Below, in pieces: positions 24,701-36,700 of a stretch of DNA of 64,000 nucleotides. Source of the DNA: Eucommia ulmoides (Eukaryota; Streptophyta; Magnoliopsida; Garryales; Eucommiaceae); the NCBI GenBank assembly GCA_016647705.1, contig CM028336.1, positions 10,610,880 through 10,674,879 of the forward strand, written 5' to 3'. The notes under the pieces were generated by a model, which was given only the letters and a program-made list of their open reading frames with translations, searched no databases and was not told the origin of the DNA. Within the stretch, counting starts at the first letter, position 1. Every line of letters starts with the position of its first letter. The translations under genes and the position numbers were made by a program.

Positions 24701-27700
24701 TTAAATAAAGTCAAGTAACTCTAGAAAAATCATCCACAAATATGACAAAATAATGAAAACCTAATGTAGAAGTAACCCAAAAAGGACCCCAAACATCTGA
24801 ATGAACTAAACTAAAAGGACTTGATGCTCGAACAAGAGCTGGGGAAGCATATGAAATATGATAATACTTACCCAATTAACAATATTCACACTCTAATGAA
24901 GACAAATAACTTAAATTAGGAACAAATAACTTGAGGTTGCCAAGGCAGGGATGACCGAGGCGACAATGGATCTGATGAGCGGATGCAACAGTAGGGCAGA
25001 CAGTAGGTGGGATAGCAGGACTCTCGTCATGATCATCAAAGTAATAAAGGTCATTTTCCTCGCGCCTTGTGCCAATCGTCTTTCGCGTTCTCAAATATTA
25101 GAGAATTACAGAATCAGGAAAAAATGAGACAAAACAATTAAGATGTTTAGTAAGTTTACTGACTGATATCAAATTAAAAGAAAACGAAAGAATATACAAG
25201 ATAGAGGATAGAGATAAGGAGGGTGAGGGTTCCACTGTGCCAATGCTACGGATAAGGATAGTGGAACCATCAGCAACTGTAACAGGAGACAACGAAGAAG
25301 ATGACTGAATATGTGTAAATAAGGAAGAAGTACCTGACATCTGATCAGTGGCAACAGAATCTATGACCCAGGGTGTGGGAGAGGAGTGGCGAATTGAAAG
25401 ACAAGCAGTAGAAGTACCTCTTTGAGCTAAAAAAAACAATTGGGAAAGATGTCTGTTGGGATGCCTTATACTGAAGGAATTGAGCATATTTCTCATCAGA
25501 GATGTTCTCGGCCGTTTGAGATTTTGGAATAGTAGGATTATTTGGATTAGATGTCACTGCATTGGCGAATTTGGGTGGACAGCCAACTAAATCCCAACAT
25601 GTTTCTTCAGTATGATTCTCTTTTCCACAAAAGGAGCACTGACGATGTGAGCCACGACCACGACCACTACGTCCACCCCAAGGGCCCCCACCACGGCCAC
25701 CACGAGAGGAACCACCACGACCATCACTGAGTTGATCACTACGATCTCGTATAGAAATCTGAGTAACAAGCGCTGAATGCTCAGATGACGCAGACGACCT
25801 CGAGCTAGAAACATTGTCCTTGGTAGTGCTACGCAAGACGCGAGAATACATTTCAGTGATAGTGGGAAGAATAGCACTGGAAAGGATCTGAGATCGGACC
25901 GGTTCAAATTCTGGGTGTAATCCAGGTAAGAACTTTACGACAGCCATCTGCTCACGTTGTTTTTGCATTTCTTTCAGATCGATAGTCATGGGTAGAATAG
26001 TATTAACTCCTCATAAAGGCCGTTGAATGTGGCAAAATAATCTGTAATGGATTGCGTGCCTAGCTGAAGTTGGAAGTACTCGATCGATAAATCATACATC
26101 CTGGTGAGATTAATGGAATACAACAAACGAAGATACTCTCATATCTTTTTGCACGTATCTAGATGAGTACAAAGATCAGCAACTTGAGGCTCCATCAAAT
26201 TCCACAGCGATGCTACAATCTGCGCATCAGCTTGAATCCATTTCTTATACTTTTTATTATCTTCTGCCGAGGTGGATTCCGTGAGATGACAGTGTTTCCC
26301 TTGTTCGGTAAGGGCTATTTTCACAACCTTAGACCAATTTAAATAATTGGTCCTGTTTAACTTGCAGGTTTTTAACGGTTGGGGGGTGGCCGTCAACATT
26401 AGTGCCCGCTAATAGAACAATTAACAAATAACAACAACTTGGGCAGGGAAAACAAACCAACACCACAAACAAGTTCAAAACTTAAATGAAGAACACTAAA
26501 AGCATAACAACAGTAGACTCACAAATGTCTGGCCAAAGAGGGAGCGTCATCGGATCTGGACAGAGGCGGTGGCGAAGCCTTTGAGTCGTAAATCTGGGCA
26601 ATCAACAGCGGAATAGATGTTGCGAGGTTAGAGGACTACCGGCGATGGTCGGTTGTGGACTGCAAAGTTGGAGGAAGCTCGGATCTGGACGACGACAGTG
26701 GGGAAAGTGTCGCACTGGATGGTGACAGCAGGATAGTGTTGGAATTGGATTGCAAAGGTGATAGAGGTGTGGATCTTGACGTCGACGATGGGGAACGCGT
26801 CGACAGGGATTTGCGATGGCAGCTAGGGTTTTGACAGCGGCTAGGCGTCGATGGGGCTTTGCGACGACGATGGAGGCGTGGTTAGGGTTTCTGATCAACA
26901 ACTGATCAACGGCCGCTAGGGTTGGGTTTTTGATCGACAGCTGCTAGGGTTTCTGAAACCTTTTTTTTCTCCGTACAGATGGTGAGGGAAATTGAAAGAG
27001 GGAAAGAAGAAGATAAAAAATGGTTGAACAGATCTATGAGATTAATGTCCCATAACCTACTCTTGATACCATGTTAAAGTAACAAGAGAATATGAAGAAA
27101 AAAAATGAGAAGGCTTACCATTGTGTTAGCCTCTCCTTCTATTTATAATAGAATTTAGGAAACCACACAGTAAACCCTAAACCATACAAGAAACCCTAAT
27201 TAATATAAAAAAGACACAAATACCCTTTAATAGTTAGGATCACTACCATGTATTCCCAATGCATCAACAAAGTGATTAACGTGCTTACTTGGGATTTCTA
27301 GACTTTCTATCGTAGAGGTGGAATTTTTTAGGCTTGAAATCGACTGAATAGGGCTCACGGTAAATAGTTTCCGAGTACTTCGGTCAGAAATCAAAGTCAC
27401 TCGTTAAAAACGAGGACATCTAGAAAAGAGCCTTTACTTTCTCCAGCATGGAGAATCTAGCACTTGCCGGAGCAGGTGGATGCACAACTGATGGTTGTAC
27501 TTGCGGTAATGATGGTTGATCGTCAACAGGCCTACAAACTTTCTGTTGTAGCAACGGCTCAGTGACATGGTTGATCGGAGCATCAGAGTTTGTGTTCCCT
27601 AGTGCTTTGCCGGGATTACCACCCACCGGGGTTGGTCTGGGAATCAAGTGACTAGCTTGAATGACAGATAATGCTTGTATCAAAGCTATGTTCTCTTGCT

Positions 27701-30700
27701 AAACAGAGGCAACAAAGTTAGCAACTCTGGTCAAGTTTAAGGGTGCTGTAGGCATTTGTTTGTTGCCCACGAGATTTGGAAGCTCTTGCTCACATGGCAT
27801 GGAACTGCTCTGATATTCGGAACTCTCCTTTTCCAGACTTTAAAGTTGGCTTGCGTTGGTCCCTTTCTTCTTACTAGGTACTATTCTTTTCTGTGAATAC
27901 CCTCCCACCGTAGTCGCCAAAATGTTGGGGGTCAGAAGAGGCATTTTAGTAATTGAAGGGCATTACACAGAACGGGCAGAGAGAGTTTGAGAAAGGGAGA
28001 GGAAACAACGGTCAACTCTTGTAAGGGAGAGAGAGAGAGCTAAGTCACATAGACTGGACTGACCGTGTGACCGTGAACTAGTTTAGGTTAGTCTTTTGTT
28101 TGTTGTAAAAGTATATTGCTTATTGCTTTTTTTGCTTGTCAGACTTCTTCTCTCTTATTGTCTTTCAAATGACATTTGAGCTGCCTATCTATAATATAGT
28201 TTTGTAACATTAATTAATTGTGTCATTATGTGTCATTAATAACATAAAAAAAGAGTTTTTCAAAAATAATCTATGTCCAAGGTCCACTCAACCCAAGCGG
28301 TAGGCAACTCTCCATTATGCGCGAGTAGGCGGGGACGCTATGCCAAACTACCGATGGCGCTGCGCCAGAGCACTTTCTGACTCCCAACACTGATAAAAGC
28401 AATTGAAGCGGAAAATAATACATTTTTTAAGTTTTACCATTTCGAATCGAACGAATCCATCGAAGCAAGCCTCGTAATACTGCCAGCAGATGGCTGAGAA
28501 GATGAGGGAGCCCCACCATTTCCATCATTTGAACCCGCAAAAACATCCCCCACATGCGTCGGATTCCATGAAGAATCATGATTATCATCCCCACACGATT
28601 CAACCTGATAATTGATAAAAACGGGCGTGTAATTGATTAGTTTGGGGTAAGTATTTCAGACAAAAAAAAAAAAAAAGGGTTAATTGCACCTTGCATCCTT
28701 GAAGTTTGATTGCGGTCTCAATGCATTCCTTGATGTTTTAATTTTTGCAATGTACCGTCTGAAGTTTTATTTTCTGTCTCCACCAGTCCAATTGACATAT
28801 TCTGACTATTTCAATTGCCAAACTAGCAACGCATGAAGCACAAGCGAGAGAAAATTTAGAAGGGAAAAAAAAATTAACGTGTTGTTGCTATGGCATTTAT
28901 GATTGTCGAAATTTGTCAATTGGAACCGATTAGAGACAAAATCAAACTTTGTGGGGGTAATACTGAAAAATTTTGAAATATTAGGGGGCACATTGAGATT
29001 ACACTCAGACTCCCCCCCTTCCCCACGTAAAAGAAGAGAGAAATGCAAGTGAGATTTCAGGTTGGGGATACAAAGGAAAAACATGTAGTCAACCGTTGGT
29101 TCCAAAACAAGTCTTGGAGGGGTCTGTGCCCTCAGATTATTCCAGTTAATTCCCTTAAAGAAAGGATGTTTCTTCAATGAATCATAACCGCCAGGTCCCG
29201 CACCCGGTCTTCTTGTTGGATCGAGATCCTGCATCATCGTTTCACTTATTAGAATCTTCCATCAAGAATAGAATTGATCATGAAGAAAATGGATGTGCTT
29301 AAAGTAATTCTGGTTAATTTTGGGAATACTTGGCCGAGTGCTTAAAGATTTTTTTTTTTTTTCGTATTACGGGTTTGATGACTATTTGATTTTATCTAAA
29401 AGAAAAAATTGAAGCATTCTGTAGAAATCCAATGAGCTTAACTCACTCTCAAAAGACGTCTTGTAAACACAAGCGATGTGAGATTCAAGACGCTCCTCAT
29501 GCGTAGGGTGGACTTTGACAAACCACTGCAAATAGATATCGGGGGAAGGGTCCAACATCGATGTGGGATTCAACAAACTCCCTCACACGCAGGGTGGATT
29601 GTTTGACAAACCACTACAAACGGATATTGACGGACTCAAGTAGATTCAACTCATACAAAATCTTCCATCAATACCGCTTACCAAATTAGTCTACAAGTCG
29701 AAAGGACTACACTTGGGGTGCATTTGGGTCAGATTTTTGAAGAAGAAATTTGTTTTGTAGAATGTGTTTGGATAAGGTATTTGATAAATTTGTAGAAACA
29801 AGAAAAGTTTGAAATTTTGAATTTTAAAATCCAATTATTTGGAAATTTGATGATTGGGTTATATATTTTTTTCAAATAAAAAAAAAATTCACCTCAAGAT
29901 GGAGAGTTATAGCTCATTCGGAAGGATTTACTAAAAAAAAAAAACCTCTTTAGGAAATATTTGGAGATGTCATTTTACCCCTCGTTAATCTCATTTTGAA
30001 ATTGCCACATAATTTGCAATTTTTTTTTTTTTAACCAAACAAAGAATTTGAATTTATGAACTCTTTATCAAAATCAAATCCTTCACCAAACACACCCTTA
30101 TACTAGTATATTTAGAAAACTCAATGGGTCTAACTCACTTTCAAAAGACGCCTTGTAAGTCGAGAATTGACCTATATTTCATATATGGCTCAAGATCAGG
30201 TAACACATGTGATGTGGGAGTCAACAAGCCCCCTCACGCACAGGGTGGACCTTTAACAAATCACTGCGAACGAATATCGGGTAAAGGGCCCAACATCGAT
30301 GTGGGATTCAAGAGTATATTTGGTCTTATATTGAAACCGCTTAAAACGAATAATGAAGGTGGAAGACTGAAAGTAGATCTTACCAATAATTGATCAATGA
30401 GATCTCTAGCTTCTTTGGAAATATAATTAGGAAATCTGATATCTCTGGCAATAATCCTTTGAAAAATGAGCCATTCACTTGCATCTTTGAAGGGAGAAGA
30501 TCCTGAAAGCATCTGGTACAAGGTGCAGCCAAGTGCCCAGAGGTCATTTCTGTTTTAGATATTTTCAGAGTAGAACAATATAAGTCATCCTACAAACATA
30601 TTACATTCCAACATCCACCATAATGCTCCAAGATTTTTTAATACATTATTAGTAAAGTTTCTATTTAAAAAAAAAAATGGCTAAACCAAACAAGTTTTCA

Positions 30701-33700
30701 CAATTTCAGAAATGTTTTAAAAAAATGTTTTCAAATTTCCCCGAAAATGGTTTTTGACTTGTAAACCAAACAGGCCCTAAAGAATTTTAGGATAGCTCCA
30801 AACAACTAGGATCCCTTACCCAAAAGTAGCAGGAGAAGAATTTAAAACTTCAGGAGGAACATAAGCAGCCGTTCCCACAAACGTACAAGCTTTATCATCT
30901 GGATATAAAAATAAATGCAACCATTCGGAATCTAATTCATGATCGTAATATACATTTATTAGACGTTATAGCAAGATTAAATTTACCTGAGGCTGCGTTT
31001 GGCAGAACAGTTATTTGGCTGTCCTGAATCGGCTTCACACTTCCAAAGTCAGCAATTTTGATATGTCCTTCAGCAGTAAGTAGCAGGTTCTCTGGCTGAA
31101 AATTCATAAAGGCAAAAAAAAATAAATCATTCAGTATTTATTAATATGAAAAGGAAACAAGACAGCGTTTGGTTTCATTTCTAATTTCAATTCCACGGCT
31201 TCAATTCAGAAGTACCGAACGCTATGAGATACCTTAATATCCCTGTGTATTAGTCCCATACTATGTATGTATTCAAGAGCATCCACAACTTCAGCTGCAT
31301 AGAAACAAGCATTGTCCTCTGACAGACGGCCTTTCTGCACTGACAAAGGTTCACCATAAATAGCCTAATTTTTTTTCAAAATATCAGTGTTGCAAAAAGC
31401 GTTTTATGTGCGACCCCAAAGGCAAACACTCTAGACTTTGGGGTGGAGCCTGGGGTGCAAAAATTGGGTTGGATCCTGGGGCGTAAGCCCGATGTGCTTT
31501 GGCATTTTTTTATTTCAATGAATTAAAATTAAGCCATTTTAATATTTTAACTAATATTAGCATTTAACATAACTCATGTTACCATTAGAAAAAAATCTTA
31601 AAATATAGTCAAAAGTTTTCTGCTTTTCTTATCTCCCAATTGGGAGATTTATTTCTGACGAGAATTGAAATTGCATTTTTGCTTATTTACATTCCATTAT
31701 CCTATGAGAGTTTCCATTGTTTTACTTTGTTAGCAACTTAGCATAAATGTTTTATATATGTTGTCTTATAGTTTTTCTTACTATTCATTTTCTAATAATT
31801 GTAGGTATTTTTCAATATTAAAAATTCATGTTTGATGGAACTTATGCCCCAAGCCTCAGGGCTTGCGCCCCGCCAAGACAGGTTAAAATGCCCTGCCCGG
31901 CATAGGATAAAATGCCTTGCCTTGTGCCCGTGCCTTTTACAACACTGCAAAATATTAAACCTAAGTCAATTTGGAAAGACTACGACAGAAGAAAGAAACA
32001 TAGATTAATTGTCATTACTACACAAAACATTGCGAGAAAACTCCTAAAAGGGCAATGTGTTACCAAGAAGAGAATAACGAATGTTTTTTTGGCGAGCCCA
32101 AACGCAAAGCGTAGTAGAAATGCCCCTGGGCTATGAGGCATACGCCCCAGACTTTTTTGGCAAAGCCCTGGGCGTAAAAATTGGGCTAAGCCCAGGTATG
32201 TGCTTTTTCATTTTTTGTTAATTAAAATTAAGTTAATTTATGGTTTTAACTATGGTCATTATTTAACATAACTCAAGTTACTATTAGAAAATAACCTTAA
32301 AATATAGTTAAAAGTGTTTGTCTTCCCTTATTATCTTATTGGCCGATTAAAAATCTATTTGTAGCGAGAATTCAACTTGCATCTTTGCTTATTTACAGTC
32401 CATTATCCTATAATTTTTTTTATTGTTTTCCTTTGTTAAAAACTTAGCATAAGTTTTTTTATATATGTTGTCCATTATTTTTCTTTTGTTGTCTTATATT
32501 TTTTTACTATTATTATTTTTTGGTATTTTTCAATTCTTATATATCTTAAAAATATAAAAAAAAATTATATTTCATGGGGCTTATGGCCCACGCCTCGGAG
32601 CCTACGCCCCGCCTCAGACATGTTAAAACGGCCTGTCTTGCATCCGCGCCTTTTACAACACTGTTTAGACCTAAACTTCCCGTTTATTGATAAGAAACTA
32701 AATAAAAAAAAAAAAAAAAAGGATTTAAAATGATTATTTTCAATTTACTCACCCTTGTGATTTGATCAAAAAGTTCTCCGCCTTCACATGACTCGAGCGC
32801 CATGTCTGCAAAAAAACAAAATAAAATCACAAATATCAAAAGACAAATCAAATTTTAAGCAATAAGCAAAAACATAAAATCCAAAAAAAAGATAGAAAAC
32901 ACTCTCCAACATGATTTTTGAGTTCTTTAAATTTTTGCACCAAGAATACCTACACAGAGAAAATGTATCTTGAAATGTAAAAAAGAGCCGCACAATGCCA
33001 GGGTGATCTAGTTGATCAAGTACTACGCGCTCTAACTTCACATAGGCTGTTTTATTTTCTTTGGTGATGAATTTTTTGTCCATGATCTTTAAGGCATATA
33101 CAATTCCTGTATCTTTCTTCTTTGCTCGGACAACCTGGTTACATTAAGATATTAAACAAATGTCCAGCAAGAAGAGTTAATAGAGAAAAACATTAAAAGA
33201 AAAATGGAGAAAAGCAGGAACGTTGGAGCATCAAAGAATTGCATCACGGTCCTCGATGGCAGCCCATAAGCGGACACAAAGTATCTACCCCTCTTCGGAG
33301 CCGCTACTCCTCTATCAACGCCACCATGAAGCCGTTTCTGGGCCAGAGTTGGATCTAATACCATTTTGTAACACTCCATGCGACCTACCAGTTTAGTAAC
33401 TTTTGGGCCGGGTCCACATGACTCAAAATGCTTAAACCAAGTTATAAGTAATAGCCCACGTGGTAATTCATATATCAGACTATTTTTTCTATTACTAGTA
33501 ATGTGGGATCTCACAAAGAGATTATTGATGTAATTGATTAAATGATGTGTGTATGTGATAAAGAGAGAAATCGATGGGAAGAGAAAAAACGAAAAAAAAA
33601 ATGTGAGGAGAGAAAAATATATATATATATATCTTTAAAGTAATACAAATATAAGGTTGGAAAATTGCAATGAGCTCGGTTGAGAATTGTAAAAATTTGT

Positions 33701-36700
33701 TTTATAAAATAATTTTGGACTTAGGAAGTAAAGTAAAGCAGTTTAGTTTTTTGTTTTCGAAAACAAAGAATACGTATTGAGATTGTTAACCAAACAACCC
33801 CCTAGTGATTCTGTACACATACTCACCAAATTTTTATTGCTTACTTCGACTTTTCATCAACTGTATTTTGACAAAATTACCAAATAGCTCACACCTCATT
33901 TTCATCAACTGTATTAATTAGGACATTATTTTCCTTTTTTGTTCTATTGTTTCACCTTTTTCCTAAATTCTCTCTGAAACTATTAGAAAAAATTTAGAAA
34001 CTGCACCCATTGAAGAGAAGATGAAAGAAAATCGTTTACGGTGGTTTGGACATGTGCATAAAAGACCCATAGAAGCACCAGTGAGAAAATGCAATTTACT
34101 TCAAGTGCAGGGGACTACTAGAAGGAGAACTTGACTGAGGAGATAACCCTTGATCGTTCATTATGACGTAAATGAATTCATGTAGCTGACCTTACTTAAG
34201 TGGGACAAAAGCTTAGTTGTTGTTGTTGTTATTGTTGTGTTGTTTCGCCTACATAATGTAGAGCATAGAGTTCTATTTTATATTACCAATACAATAAAAA
34301 TATTTTCTTTTTCCTCTATATCCTTTTTGGTATAAGAGCCTAAACGAAAAAAGATAAAAAGAAAAAAGAGGGAAAAAACTAGCTCAGCTTCACGTAAGCC
34401 CTAGCCAACTCAGATCTACTTTGCCTCAACCACCGCGAAACAGCACCACTTTTACGTGAATCACAGATCTCCTCCACCTGCGCTGCTCCTAACTGTGCTC
34501 TATGCTCTCTGCTTGTGCTTGAATTGCTGCCACCAGGCTCCACCATCAAAAGCCGTGCGCTAACTCTAGCCCTCGGCACTGCTCCAGCGCAACCACCAAT
34601 GCCTTCTCAGCATGTTTTTGACCAGAAAAAGCAGCACAACGCACGTTTCTGACTAGCGTCTGTAGGTCGCAACTTTCACCATTGTCCCGGACGTATTAGA
34701 CAACCATATCTCTATTTTGTCTCTTGTCGAGGTAATCGTGTATCCGGTTACCTCAGTTGTATTGTTCTTGGCCTCTTAGTAGTTCTTTGGTTGTCTCCGT
34801 CGAGTTTTTCCAATATTCTATGTTTTTGAGACTCATAGCTACCGAAAAGTAAGGAGATATTCAATTAGTTACTCGCCCAGATATGTCTCGTGAATCTAAT
34901 GCCCTGGCTCATCATATTACTAGTGTGTTGTTGAATGGGACAAAGTTTCATGCCTGGTCTCGCTCATTTCATCTCTACCTAGGTAGGAAACGCAAGATCG
35001 AATGGATCAGGGGAATTGAGTTACAAATCGCAAATGCTGATCCCAAACGAAGATATACGCCCATGCCCATAACGAATTTCGGATCTTCGAGCTTTATTGT
35101 GAGATCTTACATGCCTCTCAACTATCCTTGTGCTTGTCCTTTGCGGATTTACTTTGCGAACCCCTAAGTGATTTCCCCAATGATGCCATTATTGAGGTCA
35201 AGCGACAAGATCGCCGTCAAACTTATCATTTCTTGATGGGTTTAAACTTTGAGTTTGAGAATCTCCGAACTCAAATTTTAAATACATCTCCAATGCCCAA
35301 TTTATACGACGCATTTTGCGACTATCAATGGGGATGCATGACACCGACTCCTCCTTCCATCTAAGCCCGCCCATACCTCCCCAAAACAAATGGCCTTCAG
35401 CACTTTCCCTAGCACTCGTTCAACAGGACCACGAACTCCTATCTATTAGAATTGTCGTAAACCAGGTCACCTTATTGACCATTGCTTTGAGCTCCACACC
35501 GAATTACGGCCACAACACTCTCGGAATCATTGGATTAAAAATGCTCCTCAAACCGACCTAATAGCTGACGTGGCGCCTACCCCATCAGAACCCACTCATG
35601 TTCACCCCATTTACACTCAACTTCAGGCCCAAATAGCTCAGCTCCAGTTGCATTAAGACTTGACATCATCTTCAGGTCCCACGATTGCTCTTGCCACCGA
35701 TACTCTTACCGCGCTTCATGGTAAGTCTAACCCAACTTGGATTCTGGATTCCAGGGCGAACAATCACATAATTGGTAAACTTTCCACATTTACTTCCTTT
35801 GTACTTCTGTTAATCAATCTGTGTGTATTGCCGATGGAACTCCTATTCTCATCCACTGTCAGGGAGATGCCAAATTATCTTCAAAAATTAGCCTTCATTC
35901 TATCTATTATGTTCCTAACTTTGCCTATAATATCTTGTTTGTTAGTCATCTTGCCAAGAATCTATATTGTACACTCATTTTCTTACCTGATCGTCATCTC
36001 TTGCAGGACCTGACTTCAAAGAGAATTTTTAGCAGGGGATATTAGCACAACGGACTCTACTACTTCAACACTCCACCTATTCCCAGTGTGCCTCATTCTA
36101 GTATGCAAGCATCCGTCTTACCTACTTTGACCCATCTCTGTGTTCTTTTAAAAATCTAGACTTGTGGCATGCTCGTTTAGTATGTGCGAATTTCAATATT
36201 TATGTTGGTTATTTCCATGTCTTAAATAAAGTCTGTAAGGACTTTTAGTTTCATTGTGTGATTTGTGAATTATCTAAATATACTTGCACCTCTTATATTC
36301 CTCGCATGAACAGAGCATCGTAGGCCTTTGATCTCATTCATTCAGACGTATTGGGGCATTCCTCTATCACGACCATTTCACAACACAGTTACTATGTCAC
36401 CTTGATCGAGGATTATAGTCAGTGCACGTTGGTTTACTTAATGAAGAAAAAATCTGAGGTATTTTCTCACTTTACCCATTTTCTTCAAATGATTAAAACA
36501 TAATATAACATTGTTGTCTACAACATCAATTCTGATAATGTTAAAGAGTTATATTCAAAATTTTCTTCAACAGCTTACTTGTCCCTATACTCCTGAACAA
36601 AATGGTGTGGCGAAACGTAAGAACTGTCACATTATAGTTGTCGTTCAATGCCTCTTATGTGGTATGCATGTCCCAAATCTTTCTGGCATATGGCAGTTCG

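Larger units (their letters stand above)
19519..28389 (-). mobile_element. Gag-only gypsy element in PDK1 intron 9, split by a nested copia
   Basis: Direct repeats begin TGTTG(A/G)(C/G)GGTC at 19519 and 27923. They share blocks such as GGGTATTTTAGTAATT, TTGTTTGTTGTAAAAGTATA and GGTAGGCAACTCTCC. The right LTR runs to about 28389 (…GACTCCCAACA); the left copy matches clearly only to about 19925. Inside the right LTR, the minus strand reads TTTTGGCGACTACGGTGGG, a gypsy primer-site region, so the element faces left. Minus-strand gag pieces lie at 27683-27420, 22046-21742 and 21671-21414. No pol of its own is present. The copia at 22079-27232 interrupts it. No matching target duplication was found. 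Confidence 0.6.
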
